A stretch of 64,000 nucleotides of DNA from Arcobacter iocasae. GTDB taxonomy: Bacteria; Campylobacterota; Campylobacteria; Campylobacterales; Arcobacteraceae. This document shows positions 44,577 through 53,548 of this stretch, one piece after another. A program made the translations under genes and the position numbers. The notes below the pieces were generated by a model that was given only the letters and a program-made list of their open reading frames with translations, did no database searches and had not been told where the DNA came from. Each line of letters starts with the position of its first letter. Position 1 is the stretch's first letter. Location: contig NZ_CP090177.1 of the NCBI RefSeq assembly GCF_042214795.1, positions 2,728,001-2,792,000 on the forward strand. Reading direction: 5' to 3'.

Positions 44577-44596
44577 ATATCAATATGTCTTGATAT
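44577..44596. promoter_or_regulatory. ArsR operator upstream of arsR
   Basis: ATATCAA (44577-44583), six bases, TTGATAT (44590-44596), 40 bp before arsR. The same arms and spacing recur upstream of arsB. Confidence 0.65.
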
Positions 44597-44636
44597 ATTA
44601 ATATAATTATGATATACTTCTAAAAAAGGACATAAC

Positions 44637-44948
44637 TTGGATATTTTTTTAAAATCTGTTGCTGCACTTAATGATGAAACTAGAGTTACGTTACTTAAAT
44701 TTATTGATATTCATGGTTCTTGTTGTGTGTGTGATTTAGAAAACTCATTTGAAATGATTCAATCTAGATTATCTAGGCATCTTAAGATATTAAAAGAAGC
44801 AGGATTTTTAAAAGTGGAGAGAAGAGGAAGATGGGCTTATTATACAGTTCGAAGTCCTTTAGATGAATTTAGAAACTCATGTATAAAAGAGATAACATAT
44901 TTAGAGTTTGAATTACCAGAATTAATTAGAGCATGTAATACTGACTAA
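44637..44948 (+). CDS. arsR: ArsR-family arsenic-responsive repressor
   Basis: 103 aa, TTG start six bases after AAGGA. Winged helix with the metalloid-binding cysteines in GSCCVCDLEN (C29, C30, C32) at the start of the recognition region, as in ArsR proteins. Represses the ars genes until arsenite binds. First gene of the ars cluster, flanked on both sides by identical operators. Confidence 0.88.
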   Translation: MDIFLKSVAALNDETRVTLLKFIDIHGSCCVCDLENSFEMIQSRLSRHLKILKEAGFLKVERRGRWAYYTVRSPLDEFRNSCIKEITYLEFELPELIRACNTD

Positions 44949-44966
44949 TTTTTTTTAATCTCAAAT

Positions 44967-44986
44967 ATATCAATATATGTTGATAT
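44967..44986. promoter_or_regulatory. ArsR operator upstream of arsB
   Basis: ATATCAATATATGTTGATAT: arms ATATCAA/TTGATAT with a six-base spacer, between arsR and the pump gene, matching the copy upstream of arsR. Confidence 0.65.
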
Positions 44987-45007
44987 GTTTATATAATAGG
45001 AGAAAAT

Positions 45008-46261
45008 ATGGTTTTAGCAAGTGCAATTTTTATTATTACACTTATTTTGGTAATTTGGCAACCTCGTGGACTACAAATAGGAACAACAGCGGTAATTGGA
45101 GCAATAGTTGCTTTAGTTTTACAAGTGGTTAGTTTAGATGATGTTTTAATAGTGACAGGAATTGTTTGGGATGCAACTTTAGCTTTTATTGGAATTATTA
45201 TTTTATCTATGGTTTTAGATGAAATAGGATTTTTTGAGTGGTGTGCAATCAAAATGGCAAAACTTTCAAAGGGAAATGGACATTTGATGTTTGTTTATGC
45301 CTTAGTTCTTGGTTCTTTTGTATCAGCATTATTTGCAAATGATGGAGCCGCACTTATTTTAACTCCTATTTTATTAGCAAAAATGAGAATTTTAAAGTTA
45401 AATGCTAAGACAATTTTAGCTTTTTTATTAGCTGGTGGATTTATAAGTGATAGTGCTTCTTTACCTTTTGTATTTTCAAATCTTACAAATATAGTAACAG
45501 CAAACTATTTTAATATAGGTTTTATGCAATACCTATCAAATATGCTTATTCCATATCTTATGAGTACTTTTGTTTCAATTATTGTTTTATGGTTAGTCTT
45601 ACGAAATGATATTCCAAAAATAATAGATACTAGCTTACTTAAAAATCCAGATGATGTTTTAAAAAATAAGATGTTATTTAAATTTTCTTGGTTTTTCTTA
45701 GCTTTACTTTTAGTTGGATACTTTATAGGGGATAGATATGATTTACCAATCTCACTTTTTGCCTTAGGTGGAGCATTGATATTTTTAGCAATTGCAAGTT
45801 ATACAAAATCAGCAAAGGCTTGGATTACAATAAAAACTGCACCTTGGCAGGTTGTCTGGTTTAGTATTGGACTATATATAGTTGTTTATGGTTTAAAAAA
45901 TGCAGGACTTACTGATTATTTGACTGTTATTTTAAAAGATTTAAGCACTCATAGTGATTTTGTAGCAGTGATGGGAACAGGATTTATTAGTGCCTTTTTA
46001 AGTGCTATTATGAATAATATGCCTACAGTTATGATAATGGATATTGCACTACATGATGTAGGAAATCAAACTTTAGCTTATGCGAATATTATTGGGTGTA
46101 ATCTTGGACCTAAAATGACTCCATTTGGTAGCCTTGCTACGCTATTATGGCTTCATGTATTATCTCAGAAAGGAGTGAAAATTGGATTTTGGCAATATAG
46201 TAAATTTGGTTTAATAGTAACACCTCCAGTGTTATTTATAGTGTTATTAACATTAATTTAA
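45008..46261 (+). CDS. arsB: Arsenite efflux pump (ArsB / ion-transporter superfamily)
   Basis: 417 aa with about 11-12 transmembrane segments. ArsB signatures: LILVIWQPRG near the start, WDATLAFIGIIILSMVLDEIGFFEW, ALFANDGAALILTPI, and NNMPTVMIM then GCNLGPKMTPFGSLATLLW. Exports arsenite, alone or energised by ArsA encoded downstream. AGGAG precedes ATG. Confidence 0.9.
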   Translation: MVLASAIFIITLILVIWQPRGLQIGTTAVIGAIVALVLQVVSLDDVLIVTGIVWDATLAFIGIIILSMVLDEIGFFEWCAIKMAKLSKGNGHLMFVYALVLGSFVSALFANDGAALILTPILLAKMRILKLNAKTILAFLLAGGFISDSASLPFVFSNLTNIVTANYFNIGFMQYLSNMLIPYLMSTFVSIIVLWLVLRNDIPKIIDTSLLKNPDDVLKNKMLFKFSWFFLALLLVGYFIGDRYDLPISLFALGGALIFLAIASYTKSAKAWITIKTAPWQVVWFSIGLYIVVYGLKNAGLTDYLTVILKDLSTHSDFVAVMGTGFISAFLSAIMNNMPTVMIMDIALHDVGNQTLAYANIIGCNLGPKMTPFGSLATLLWLHVLSQKGVKIGFWQYSKFGLIVTPPVLFIVLLTLI

Positions 46262-46276
46262 TAAAAAGGAAAAAAA

Positions 46277-46750
46277 ATGGCAATAAAAGTTTTATTTGTA
46301 TGTATACATAATAGTGCAAGAAGTCAAATGGCAGAAGCTTTTTTACTAAAATTTGGTGGAGAAGAGTTTGAAGCTCATAGTGCGGGAATTGAACCTGGTA
46401 AATTAAATCCATATGTTGTAAAAGTATTAAATGAAGATGAAGGGATTGATATATCAAATAATAAAACAAAATCAGCAATTGATTTTGTAAAACAAGGAAA
46501 ACTTTTTCAGTATATTATAACAGTTTGCGATGAATCATCATATCAAAGATGCCCAATATTTCCAGGAGTAAGAGAGCGTATTATGATGAATTTTGATGAT
46601 CCAAGTACTTTTGAGGGTACAGAAGAAGAAATCTTAGACAAAGTTAGAATTGTAAAAGAGAAAATAAAAAAAGAAGTATTACGTTTTATTGAACTTATTA
46701 AGAACAAAGAATTAAAGCTAAATTTCCCATCTGATTGGAAACTTGGATAG
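46277..46750 (+). CDS. arsC: Low-molecular-weight phosphatase-type arsenate reductase
   Basis: 157 aa. Phosphatase loop CIHNSAR (C9-x5-R15) at the N-terminus and DP acid loop in NFDDPST near 100. Thioredoxin-type cysteines may be in VCDESSYQRCP. Reduces arsenate to arsenite for export. Fifteen bases after arsB, and followed by a second arsC paralogue. Confidence 0.85.
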   Translation: MAIKVLFVCIHNSARSQMAEAFLLKFGGEEFEAHSAGIEPGKLNPYVVKVLNEDEGIDISNNKTKSAIDFVKQGKLFQYIITVCDESSYQRCPIFPGVRERIMMNFDDPSTFEGTEEEILDKVRIVKEKIKKEVLRFIELIKNKELKLNFPSDWKLG

Positions 46751-46778
46751 TCTTAAAATTAATATGAAGGAAAAAAAT

Positions 46779-47177
46779 ATGAAAAAAGTTTTGATTTTGT
46801 GTACAGGAAATTCTTGTAGAAGTATTATTGCAGAGGCTTTAATCAATGTAAAGTTAGAAGGAATTAGTGCAGATTCAAGTGGTGTAAAAGCTAGTGGAAA
46901 AGTCAATGCAAATGCAAAAAAACTATTAGAAGAAAAAGGAATATGGAAAGATGAATATCATTCTAAAACTTTAGATACAGTTATTGACAATGAATATGAT
47001 TTGATAGTTACTGTTTGTGATCATGCAAATGAAACTTGTCCTATGTTTCCAAAACCTATTAAAAAAATACATGTGGGTTTTGAAGATCCAGATGGAAAAG
47101 GTTTTGAAGCTTTTGAAGAAGCATATAAAGAGATAGAAGAAGTATTACTTCCCAAAGTTGTTGAAGCTTTAAAATAA
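46779..47177 (+). CDS. arsC: Second arsenate reductase, thioredoxin-dependent ArsC
   Basis: 132 aa from ATG 46779, preceded by AAGGA at seven bases; an in-frame TTG lies 12 codons upstream inside the first arsC. Loop CTGNSCR (C8-x5-R14), then VTVCDHANETCP carries the two redox cysteines of pI258-type ArsC, and VGFEDPDGK the acid loop. Tandem with the first arsC; the two share the fold but only about a third of residues look alike. Confidence 0.88.
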   Translation: MKKVLILCTGNSCRSIIAEALINVKLEGISADSSGVKASGKVNANAKKLLEEKGIWKDEYHSKTLDTVIDNEYDLIVTVCDHANETCPMFPKPIKKIHVGFEDPDGKGFEAFEEAYKEIEEVLLPKVVEALK

Positions 47178-47178
47178 T

Positions 47179-47210
47179 TTTATAAGAGGGTTTACCTCTT
47201 ATAAATTTTC
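47179..47210 (+). terminator. Terminator after the arsC pair
   Basis: TTTATAAGAGG (47179-47189) pairs with CCTCTTATAAA (47195-47205), followed by TTTTC. Separates arsRBCC from arsDA. Confidence 0.6.
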
Positions 47211-47265
47211 ATTATATATGTTTTAAAATGTAAGATATTTATAATAAAAATTAAAAGGAAATAGT

Positions 47266-47589
47266 ATGAAAACTTTAAAAATATATGACCCTGCTATGTG
47301 TTGTCCAACAGGAGTTTGTGGAACAAGTGTAGATACAAAATTAGTACAATTATCAAATTTCTTAAACTCTTTAGATAAAAATATATTTGAGGTAAAAAGA
47401 TTTGGTTTAAGTACTGAACCTCAAGAGTATGTAATAAATAATGAAGTTTCAAAACTTTTAAATGAAGAGGGAGTTGAGTGTTTACCTTTGATTTTTTTAG
47501 ATGATGAGTTGCTATTTAAAGGTGATTATCCAAATGTTCCAACTTTGAGTTCCAAAATGGGTTTAGGCTCTTTTGTAGCAAAGTTTTAA
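47266..47589 (+). CDS. arsD: ArsD arsenite metallochaperone
   Basis: 107 aa. The three arsenite-binding cysteines are at 12, 13 and 18 (MCCPTGVCG), as in ArsD. Passes arsenite to ArsA. One base before arsA. Confidence 0.92.
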   Translation: MKTLKIYDPAMCCPTGVCGTSVDTKLVQLSNFLNSLDKNIFEVKRFGLSTEPQEYVINNEVSKLLNEEGVECLPLIFLDDELLFKGDYPNVPTLSSKMGLGSFVAKF

Positions 47590-47590
47590 T

Positions 47591-49324
47591 ATGAAAGATT
47601 TAATAAAAAAAATACCGCAATTTCTTTTTTTCACAGGGAAAGGAGGAGTTGGAAAAACTTCTATGTCGTGCGCTATATCTCTTGCTCTTGCAAAAGATGG
47701 TAAAAAAGTATTGCTTATCTCCACAGACCCTGCTTCAAATTTAGATGAAGTATTAGAGACAAAACTCAACTCAACTCCAACAAAAGTAAATGGTGTAAAA
47801 AACCTTAAAGCTATGAACATAAATCCTGTAGTGGCAGCCTATGAATACAAAGAAAAGATGGTAGCACCTTTTAGAGGAATATTACCTCAAGTTGCTATAG
47901 AGCAAATGGAAGAGCAATTAAGTGGTGCTTGTACTGTTGAAATTGCAGGATTTAATGAGTTTTCAAAATATGTTGGTAATGCTGATATTTCAAAAGATTA
48001 TGATCATATTATACTTGATACAGCACCTACTGGACATACTTTAAGACTTTTAAAGCTTCCAAGTGCTTGGAATTCATTTATAGAAGATAACACTACAGGA
48101 AGTTCTTGTTTAGGTGCAGTTTCAGGACTTAGTGAAAACAAAAAATTATATGAAAATGTAGTTGAAAACCTTAAAAACAAAGATAAAACTCTTCTAATAT
48201 TAGTTTCAAGAGCTGAAGAGTTATCTTTAATTGAAGCATCAAAAGCATCAGTTGAACTTGCAAATCAAGGAATAATTAATCAACATCTAATTATAAATGG
48301 AGTTTTTAAAGCAAATGATAACGACAGTATTGCTAAAAGTTTTGAAAAAAAATCTACTGAGGCTTTAAATAATTTAGATAAAACACTAAATGCCTTAGAT
48401 AAAACTACTATTGGTTTCTATCCAAATGGAGCAGTTGGAATTGAAGCTTTAGAAAATATAATAGAGAATAAGACTCCAAAAGAAGCCAACGATGCTAAAA
48501 AAAAGTTAGAAAGCTCATTGCAAGATATTTTAGGAGATACTTGTTCTTGGGATAGTTTAATAAATGATTTTGAAAAAGATGGTAATGGTCTTATTATGGC
48601 TATGGGAAAAGGTGGAGTTGGAAAAACTACTATTGCTTCTAATATTGCGTTATGTTTAGCAAAAAGAGGTCATAAAGTAGTTTTATCTACAACTGATCCA
48701 GCTTCACATTTAGAATATGTTTCAAAAACAAATGAAAATCTTAGAATTGAAAAAATTGACCCAAAAATAGAAACACAAAAACATGTAGATGAAGTAATAG
48801 CACAAAATGAAGGAAAAATATCTGAGGGAGATATGGCTCTGCTAAAAGAAGAATTAAGTACTCCTTGTATTGAAGAAATAGCTGTATTTAAAGCCTTTGC
48901 TAAAACAGTTGCAAAAGCTAAGAAAAGTTTTGTTGTACTTGATACTGCTCCAACAGGACATACTTTACTTTTACTTGATGCTTCTGAAGCTTATCATAAA
49001 GAGGTCCTTAAAAACCAAGATGATGCTTTAGAAGAAGAATTAAAACAATTACTTCCTAAAATAAAAGATAAGAAACATACAAAGATTTTACTTGTAACTT
49101 TAGCTGAAGCAACACCAACCCATGAAGCAAAAGATTTACAACAAGATTTAAAAAGAGTAGGAATAAAACCTTATGCGTGGGTTATAAATCGAACTTTTGC
49201 TTTAACAAATACAAATAATAACTTGCTTTGTCAAAAAGCATTAAATGAACTGAAATATATAAATGAAATAAAACAATGTCTAAGTTTAAAGACTTTGATA
49301 GAGCCTTGGAAAGATACTCCTTAG
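47591..49324 (+). CDS. arsA: ArsA arsenite-translocating ATPase
   Basis: 577 aa, made of two tandem halves, each with a deviant Walker A GKGGVGKT (about 15-22 and 335-342) and a DTAPTGHTL switch motif. The internal duplication is the standard ArsA form. Energises ArsB. Confidence 0.92.
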   Translation: MKDLIKKIPQFLFFTGKGGVGKTSMSCAISLALAKDGKKVLLISTDPASNLDEVLETKLNSTPTKVNGVKNLKAMNINPVVAAYEYKEKMVAPFRGILPQVAIEQMEEQLSGACTVEIAGFNEFSKYVGNADISKDYDHIILDTAPTGHTLRLLKLPSAWNSFIEDNTTGSSCLGAVSGLSENKKLYENVVENLKNKDKTLLILVSRAEELSLIEASKASVELANQGIINQHLIINGVFKANDNDSIAKSFEKKSTEALNNLDKTLNALDKTTIGFYPNGAVGIEALENIIENKTPKEANDAKKKLESSLQDILGDTCSWDSLINDFEKDGNGLIMAMGKGGVGKTTIASNIALCLAKRGHKVVLSTTDPASHLEYVSKTNENLRIEKIDPKIETQKHVDEVIAQNEGKISEGDMALLKEELSTPCIEEIAVFKAFAKTVAKAKKSFVVLDTAPTGHTLLLLDASEAYHKEVLKNQDDALEEELKQLLPKIKDKKHTKILLVTLAEATPTHEAKDLQQDLKRVGIKPYAWVINRTFALTNTNNNLLCQKALNELKYINEIKQCLSLKTLIEPWKDTP

Positions 49325-49327
49325 GCT

Positions 49328-49738
49328 TTATTGCATATCATATTTTTTAATCTTAGTCTTTAACGTATTTCTACTAATTCCTAAAATATTAGCTATCTTA
49401 GAAATATTATTGCATTGGAATAATAGGGTTTTTAACATATGTTTTTCAAAGTCTTGAAAGATCAAATTTGAATTTTCTAAACCATAAATATCAAGTAATT
49501 CCTCTGTTATTTTATTAAAAACTTCTAATTTATTCTCATCCTTTGAAGTTATATTATTTTTAATATCTTCAATGGAAATTATTTCATTTCTTGAGTTTAA
49601 AATGCTTTTATAAATGATATTTTTTAATTCTCTCACATTTCCTTTTAATTCACACTCTTTCAAAAATAAGATTGCATTTTCATCTATATTTTTAGGTTTT
49701 ATTTCTAGATTTTCGCAAAAGAGTTTTATAAAATGCAA
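49328..49738 (-). pseudogene. C-terminal fragment of a sigma-54-dependent regulator
   Basis: Retains the end of the AAA+ domain (ELKGNVRELKN), and a Fis-type HTH at the C-terminus (CNNISKIANILGISRNTLKTKIKKY). The receiver and most of the ATPase domain are missing. The break falls at about 49740 next to the start of a 71-bp repeat (49745-49815), so the gene was cut by, or at, that repeat. Confidence 0.65.
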
Positions 49739-49744
49739 AAACCT

Positions 49745-49815
49745 CTTATATTTGGAACACAACTTTAAGTTTTAGTTAAAAGTTCCAAATATAACAGGTT
49801 GTTGAACTTGTTATT
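49745..49815. repeat. 71-bp dispersed repeat, copy 1
   Basis: Nearly identical to 53375-53445 (a few mismatches), same orientation, 3.63 kb apart. Contains the palindrome GTTCCAAATATAACAGGTTG continuing TTGAAC (49782-49807). Relatives of this palindrome occur at 44230, 62351 and 62438. Confidence 0.65.
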
Positions 49816-50003
49816 TTAACTTAGAGACTTTTATATTCTAAGTATGCATTAATGTTACCTTTCCAAAATATAATGGAGCTTTATTTAAGATTATTTTACC
49901 TTTGAACTAAATTTATAAATAAACTGGCTACTTAGCCAGTTTAAATTGAGTTTTTAGCTTTTAAAGGTTGCTTTAGCGTATACTAAAAGTATACTTTTAG
50001 TTT

Positions 50004-50660
50004 CTAAATCAGATTATCTTTTAGAATTTTTACAATTTCTTCAGGCTCATATCTTTTTGTATAGTCTTCATCAACAAAAGAAAATATAACTTCACCTTTT
50101 TTATTTATTACATATGTTGCTGGCATTGGTAGTTCATAAGTTATATCATTATTTGAATTTGGTATATCAATTTTAAAACTTTCGTAAATAGATTTTAACT
50201 CTTCTGCTAATGAAAATACTAAGCCTAAATCTTTTGCAACCTTATTACCTATATCACTTAAAACTTCAAATTCTAATTCATTTTTTTCTTTAGTACTTAA
50301 AGAGTTATCAGGAGTTTGTGGAGATATTGCGATCAAAGAAGCCTTGTATTTTTTAAACTTTTCTAAATATCCTTGTAATGACTTTAATTCTAAATTACAA
50401 TAAGGGCACCATGAACCTCTATAAAAATTTATAATCATAAAATCATTATCTACAAAATAATCATACAGTTTTACATTCTTACCATCAATATTAGTAAATT
50501 CTTCATTTTCAAATCTATCTCCAACTTTTAAAGCATTTTTACTTAATTTCTCACTTTCAAGTTTTTTTGTTGCTTCTAACATAACTCTTTGAATATCTGA
50601 TGGAACTTTATTTTTAAATCCTTCTTGATACTCTTTAATTGCTTCACCTAATCTTGACAT
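50004..50660 (-). CDS. Peroxiredoxin-like (AhpC/TSA family) protein
   Basis: 218 aa. Thioredoxin fold with active-site SWCPYCNLEL (C85, C88), as in peroxiredoxin-like family members with a CxxC rather than the usual single peroxidatic Cys. Cytoplasmic; probably reduces peroxides or disulfides. Located downstream of the TetR gene with an identical operator in each promoter. Confidence 0.78.
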   Translation of the reverse strand: MSRLGEAIKEYQEGFKNKVPSDIQRVMLEATKKLESEKLSKNALKVGDRFENEEFTNIDGKNVKLYDYFVDNDFMIINFYRGSWCPYCNLELKSLQGYLEKFKKYKASLIAISPQTPDNSLSTKEKNELEFEVLSDIGNKVAKDLGLVFSLAEELKSIYESFKIDIPNSNNDITYELPMPATYVINKKGEVIFSFVDEDYTKRYEPEEIVKILKDNLI

Positions 50661-50680
50661 AATATTTCCTTTTAAAACTA

Positions 50681-50704
50681 ATTATAGAATAATCATTCTA
50701 TAAT
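50681..50704. promoter_or_regulatory. TetR operator at the peroxiredoxin promoter
   Basis: ATTATAGAAT, four bases, ATTCTATAAT: a perfect 10-bp-arm palindrome, between the TetR gene and the peroxiredoxin-like gene. The same arms occur at 51296-51319. Confidence 0.7.
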
Positions 50705-50716
50705 ATATAAAAAAAA

Positions 50717-51277
50717 TTATCTTATCATTGATAAGAAATTTTTTATTATTGCATCACCATTCTCTTTAGAATGATTATACTTACCATAAACATTAAAACC
50801 ATGTATAAATGTAATCATAGTCAATGACATTGCTTTTGCATCACCACTAAATTCATTCATCTCTTTTGCTTGAAGAAGATTTATCTCAAATTGATTCCGT
50901 ATACTTTCAAAGTAGTTTTTTGGAATATTATATGTTTCTTCAGTCATAAAGTCTTTTTCTCTTATTGTATTTGAGAAAAGACAACCTATAAATTTATTAC
51001 TAAAAACGAAAGTTTCAAAAAATAGCTCAATTCCTTTAATTCCAGGATTTTTTATCAATACACTTAATTTATCTGACGATTGCTTTTTATAATAATTTTC
51101 AAGTGCATCTCTAAAAAGCCCTTCTTTATCTTTAAATAATGAATACATAGTTCTTCGATTTAATCCAGTATGAGTAACTAACTCGTTCATAGATACACCC
51201 TCAAAGCCTTTTTTCCAAAAGATTTCCATCGCAGTATTTAATACTTTATTTAAATCATATTCTACAGGTCTTGCCAT
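50717..51277 (-). CDS. TetR-family repressor
   Basis: 186 aa. N-terminal HTH with NELVTHTGLNRRTMYSLFKDKEGLF at about 26-50, followed by an all-helical ligand domain. Cysteine in FIGCLFSN may respond to redox or electrophiles, as in AcrR/YxaF-like members. Flanked by two identical operators, so autoregulated and controlling the peroxiredoxin-like gene. Confidence 0.85.
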   Translation of the reverse strand: MARPVEYDLNKVLNTAMEIFWKKGFEGVSMNELVTHTGLNRRTMYSLFKDKEGLFRDALENYYKKQSSDKLSVLIKNPGIKGIELFFETFVFSNKFIGCLFSNTIREKDFMTEETYNIPKNYFESIRNQFEINLLQAKEMNEFSGDAKAMSLTMITFIHGFNVYGKYNHSKENGDAIIKNFLSMIR

Positions 51278-51295
51278 AATAAACTCCGTTAAAGA

Positions 51296-51319
51296 ATTAT
51301 AGAATATTTATTCTATAAT
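51296..51319. promoter_or_regulatory. TetR operator at its own promoter
   Basis: ATTATAGAAT, four bases, ATTCTATAAT, directly upstream of the TetR start codon. Identical arms and spacing to 50681-50704. Confidence 0.7.
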
Positions 51320-51543
51320 GTCAAGAATATTAGAATATTTATATCTGTGCGTTCTATTGGAACTTTTAATTGTCTTTTCTTTTTTTCTACAGATTGTTGA
51401 AATATTTAATACTGGAGTGGTAACCTAAATTTTAAATATAAAAGTAAGTAACTTTAAACTTAGAAAATTAAGTTAAAAATATATTGTTTACCTTACATTT
51501 AATTTAATCAGATATAATTAGTAAAATTATTAAAGGAGATATC

Positions 51544-52425
51544 ATGATAGATACAACAAGCATGGGAATTATGGCAAGCTACGTGCAACCAAGTTCAAGT
51601 ACTATGGCAACTCGTATGATATCACAAAAAGATGATAACTCTGATTCTACCTTAAACATTGATGAGCTTGGAATTGATTCGAATATTTTTTCCTCTTATG
51701 ATTCAAATACGGATGGCTTAGTTAATAAAGCAGAACTCAGTTCTGCAATTGATTCAGCAATGTCTAAATTTAATGGAAATATTCCTTCAAAAGAGGAATT
51801 TCAATCATTACTTTCTGAGTTTGGTTTTGAAGTACAAAATAGTTCAAATAGTAATAATTTGTCTTCTACTCAATCAGATACTATATCTTCTATTTTAGAA
51901 AATTATGATGCTGATAATTTAACACAAAGTGATGCAAAAGAGATAGTTGCTGCTTTTAAAGAGTCTGGAATTGAACCAGGGAAAGAACTTGAAAGTGCAA
52001 TGGAAGAAGCGGGTTTTGATGCACGTGAAGTTGGAACATTAGCAGGAGTTGGTCCTCAAGAAGCTTCTGGTGGTGGAGGTTCAGGGGGTGGACAAGGAAG
52101 TGAGTCTAGTTCAGAAGAAGAATATGATATTATGGATACAAATGAAGATGGAGTTGTGTCTCTTGATGAAATTGAAGAATATTATGGAACAAATACAGAT
52201 ACTTCTACAGATAGCTCTACTGAAACATTAAATCAAAATAATCAAAATGCATTAGATAATTTACAACTTCTTATGGAAACATTAAAAGTGAGTACTGAAG
52301 ATGATTCTATAGATACTAATAATTTTAACGGTTTATTAAAAGCCATAAACAACCAAAATAACAATAGTAAGATTAATGCTTATTTACAAACTGATAATAC
52401 AAGTTCTTTATCTGGATATGTATAG
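51544..52425 (+). CDS. EF-hand protein
   Basis: 293 aa, acidic, Ser/Asn-rich, no signal peptide. Calcium-binding loops DSNTDGLVNKAEL (about 57-69) and DTNEDGVVSLDEI (about 198-210), plus a weaker one near 120. A Gly/Ser linker separates the two halves. Possibly exported by a non-Sec route. Ends before a bidirectional terminator. Confidence 0.65.
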   Translation: MIDTTSMGIMASYVQPSSSTMATRMISQKDDNSDSTLNIDELGIDSNIFSSYDSNTDGLVNKAELSSAIDSAMSKFNGNIPSKEEFQSLLSEFGFEVQNSSNSNNLSSTQSDTISSILENYDADNLTQSDAKEIVAAFKESGIEPGKELESAMEEAGFDAREVGTLAGVGPQEASGGGGSGGGQGSESSSEEEYDIMDTNEDGVVSLDEIEEYYGTNTDTSTDSSTETLNQNNQNALDNLQLLMETLKVSTEDDSIDTNNFNGLLKAINNQNNNSKINAYLQTDNTSSLSGYV

Positions 52426-52477
52426 TACATAGATTTTAATTGAGAATAAATAATATTTAATATCAATTTTTAAAATA

Positions 52478-52500
52478 AAAGGGGAAAATTCCCCTTTGTT
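52478..52500. terminator. Bidirectional terminator
   Basis: AAAGGGGAA (52478-52486) pairs with TTCCCCTTT (52489-52497) between two convergent genes; A runs on one side and T runs on the other allow function in both directions. Confidence 0.8.
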
Positions 52501-53004
52501 TTAAAATTTACCTAAAACTAACTCCGTAGAAGCTAATGTTTTATTAGCTGAGTCTACAGCTGTTATATTTACTGTATAAGTATTTCCTTTTCCACCTGAA
52601 CAAGGTGCAAGATAAGCTCCTGGTGTTTTTTTGAATCTTGTTCCTGTGTGAGCAGTTACTACTTCAAAACCATCAGTTAATTCAAAAGTTTCACCTTTAA
52701 GAGATGGAACTTCAACTACACTTTTATTTTCACTTATTTTGTAAGCTACTATTCCATGTCCCCCATTATCCATTTTTGTAAATACTTTGTCATTATATGT
52801 AAAAATTAACTTTGAAGCATTACTTGGGATATTTGATATTTTTAAAGGAGGTGTTGAACCTGCTTTAGAATTAAAGTTTGAACAAACTTCATCTTTTGGA
52901 ACAGTCATTCCATCCCATTTTTTATTTGAAAATTCTGCTTTTAAACCATTCGCAAATAATGTACTTGAAATCATTAATGAACATAACACTAGTATTCTTT
53001 TCAT
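52501..53004 (-). CDS. Secreted PEBP-like (YbhB/YbcL-type) protein
   Basis: 167 aa with a signal peptide ending near LFANG. The order FTYND...HGIVAYKI...GAYLAPCSGGKGNTYTVNITAVD is similar to the phosphatidylethanolamine-binding-protein fold (PPL.I..IP, GGHG, YxxPCP). Periplasmic; function unknown. The divergence from canonical PEBP motifs keeps confidence moderate. Confidence 0.55.
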   Translation of the reverse strand: MKRILVLCSLMISSTLFANGLKAEFSNKKWDGMTVPKDEVCSNFNSKAGSTPPLKISNIPSNASKLIFTYNDKVFTKMDNGGHGIVAYKISENKSVVEVPSLKGETFELTDGFEVVTAHTGTRFKKTPGAYLAPCSGGKGNTYTVNITAVDSANKTLASTELVLGKF

Positions 53005-53165
53005 ATCTATTTCCTAAAATTAAATTTAAAAAAGATTAATTTCTTTTTTGTGAAATATTTTACTTTTAAAGAGCATATAATAAATATAACTATTTTATAT
53101 TAAACTTTTTTCTAAGCATATATTTATAATTTCAAGCTTCTTTGTTAAAATTTTTTATATATTTG

Positions 53166-53318
53166 TCAAAGAAACCTTAAATTCAGCCCTATATATTCTT
53201 TATCATTATATTTAACATTACGTACTATAACAATTCCATAATAGATATAATAAGATCATGTGTAATATGAAGTCCCAAACCTGTACCCTGAGATTTATGT
53301 TTAATTGTAAAGTATGGT
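53166..53318 (-). pseudogene. C-terminal fragment of a histidine kinase
   Basis: Reading on the minus strand: YFTIKHKSQGTGLGLHITHD is the end of an HATPase domain (the G2 box of kinases). The frame shifts after the following Ile-rich stretch and resumes with a strand KEYIGLNLRFL and stop at 53166. The 5' part is missing, and the break lies close to the 53375-53445 repeat. Probably the former partner of the NtrC-type fragment at 49328. Confidence 0.6.
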
Positions 53319-53374
53319 TAGATCTGTCAACCCTAAATACAGAATAAAATTCTGAATAGTCTCTTCCTCAACTT

Positions 53375-53445
53375 CTTATATTTGAAACACAACTTTAAGT
53401 TTTAGTTAAAAGTTCCAAATATAACAGGTTGTGGAACATGTTTTT
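53375..53445. repeat. 71-bp dispersed repeat, copy 2
   Basis: Direct copy of 49745-49815. The palindrome lies at 53412-53437. The next 70 bp (to about 53515) also resemble the sequence after the 44230 palindrome. Confidence 0.65.
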
Positions 53446-53548
53446 ATAACTCATCTTTGTAACAATTTTTCACCCATGTTGCCCCTCCCCATATATTTAG
53501 CATTTTGCAGTTTTAGGATTGACACCTAACCTTTCATTACCTCTCTTT

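Noticed and set aside
51320..51543. A further copy of the dispersed palindrome near 51356
   Set aside because: TTGGAAC and CTACAGATTGTTGAA are present but too far apart and too degenerate to call.
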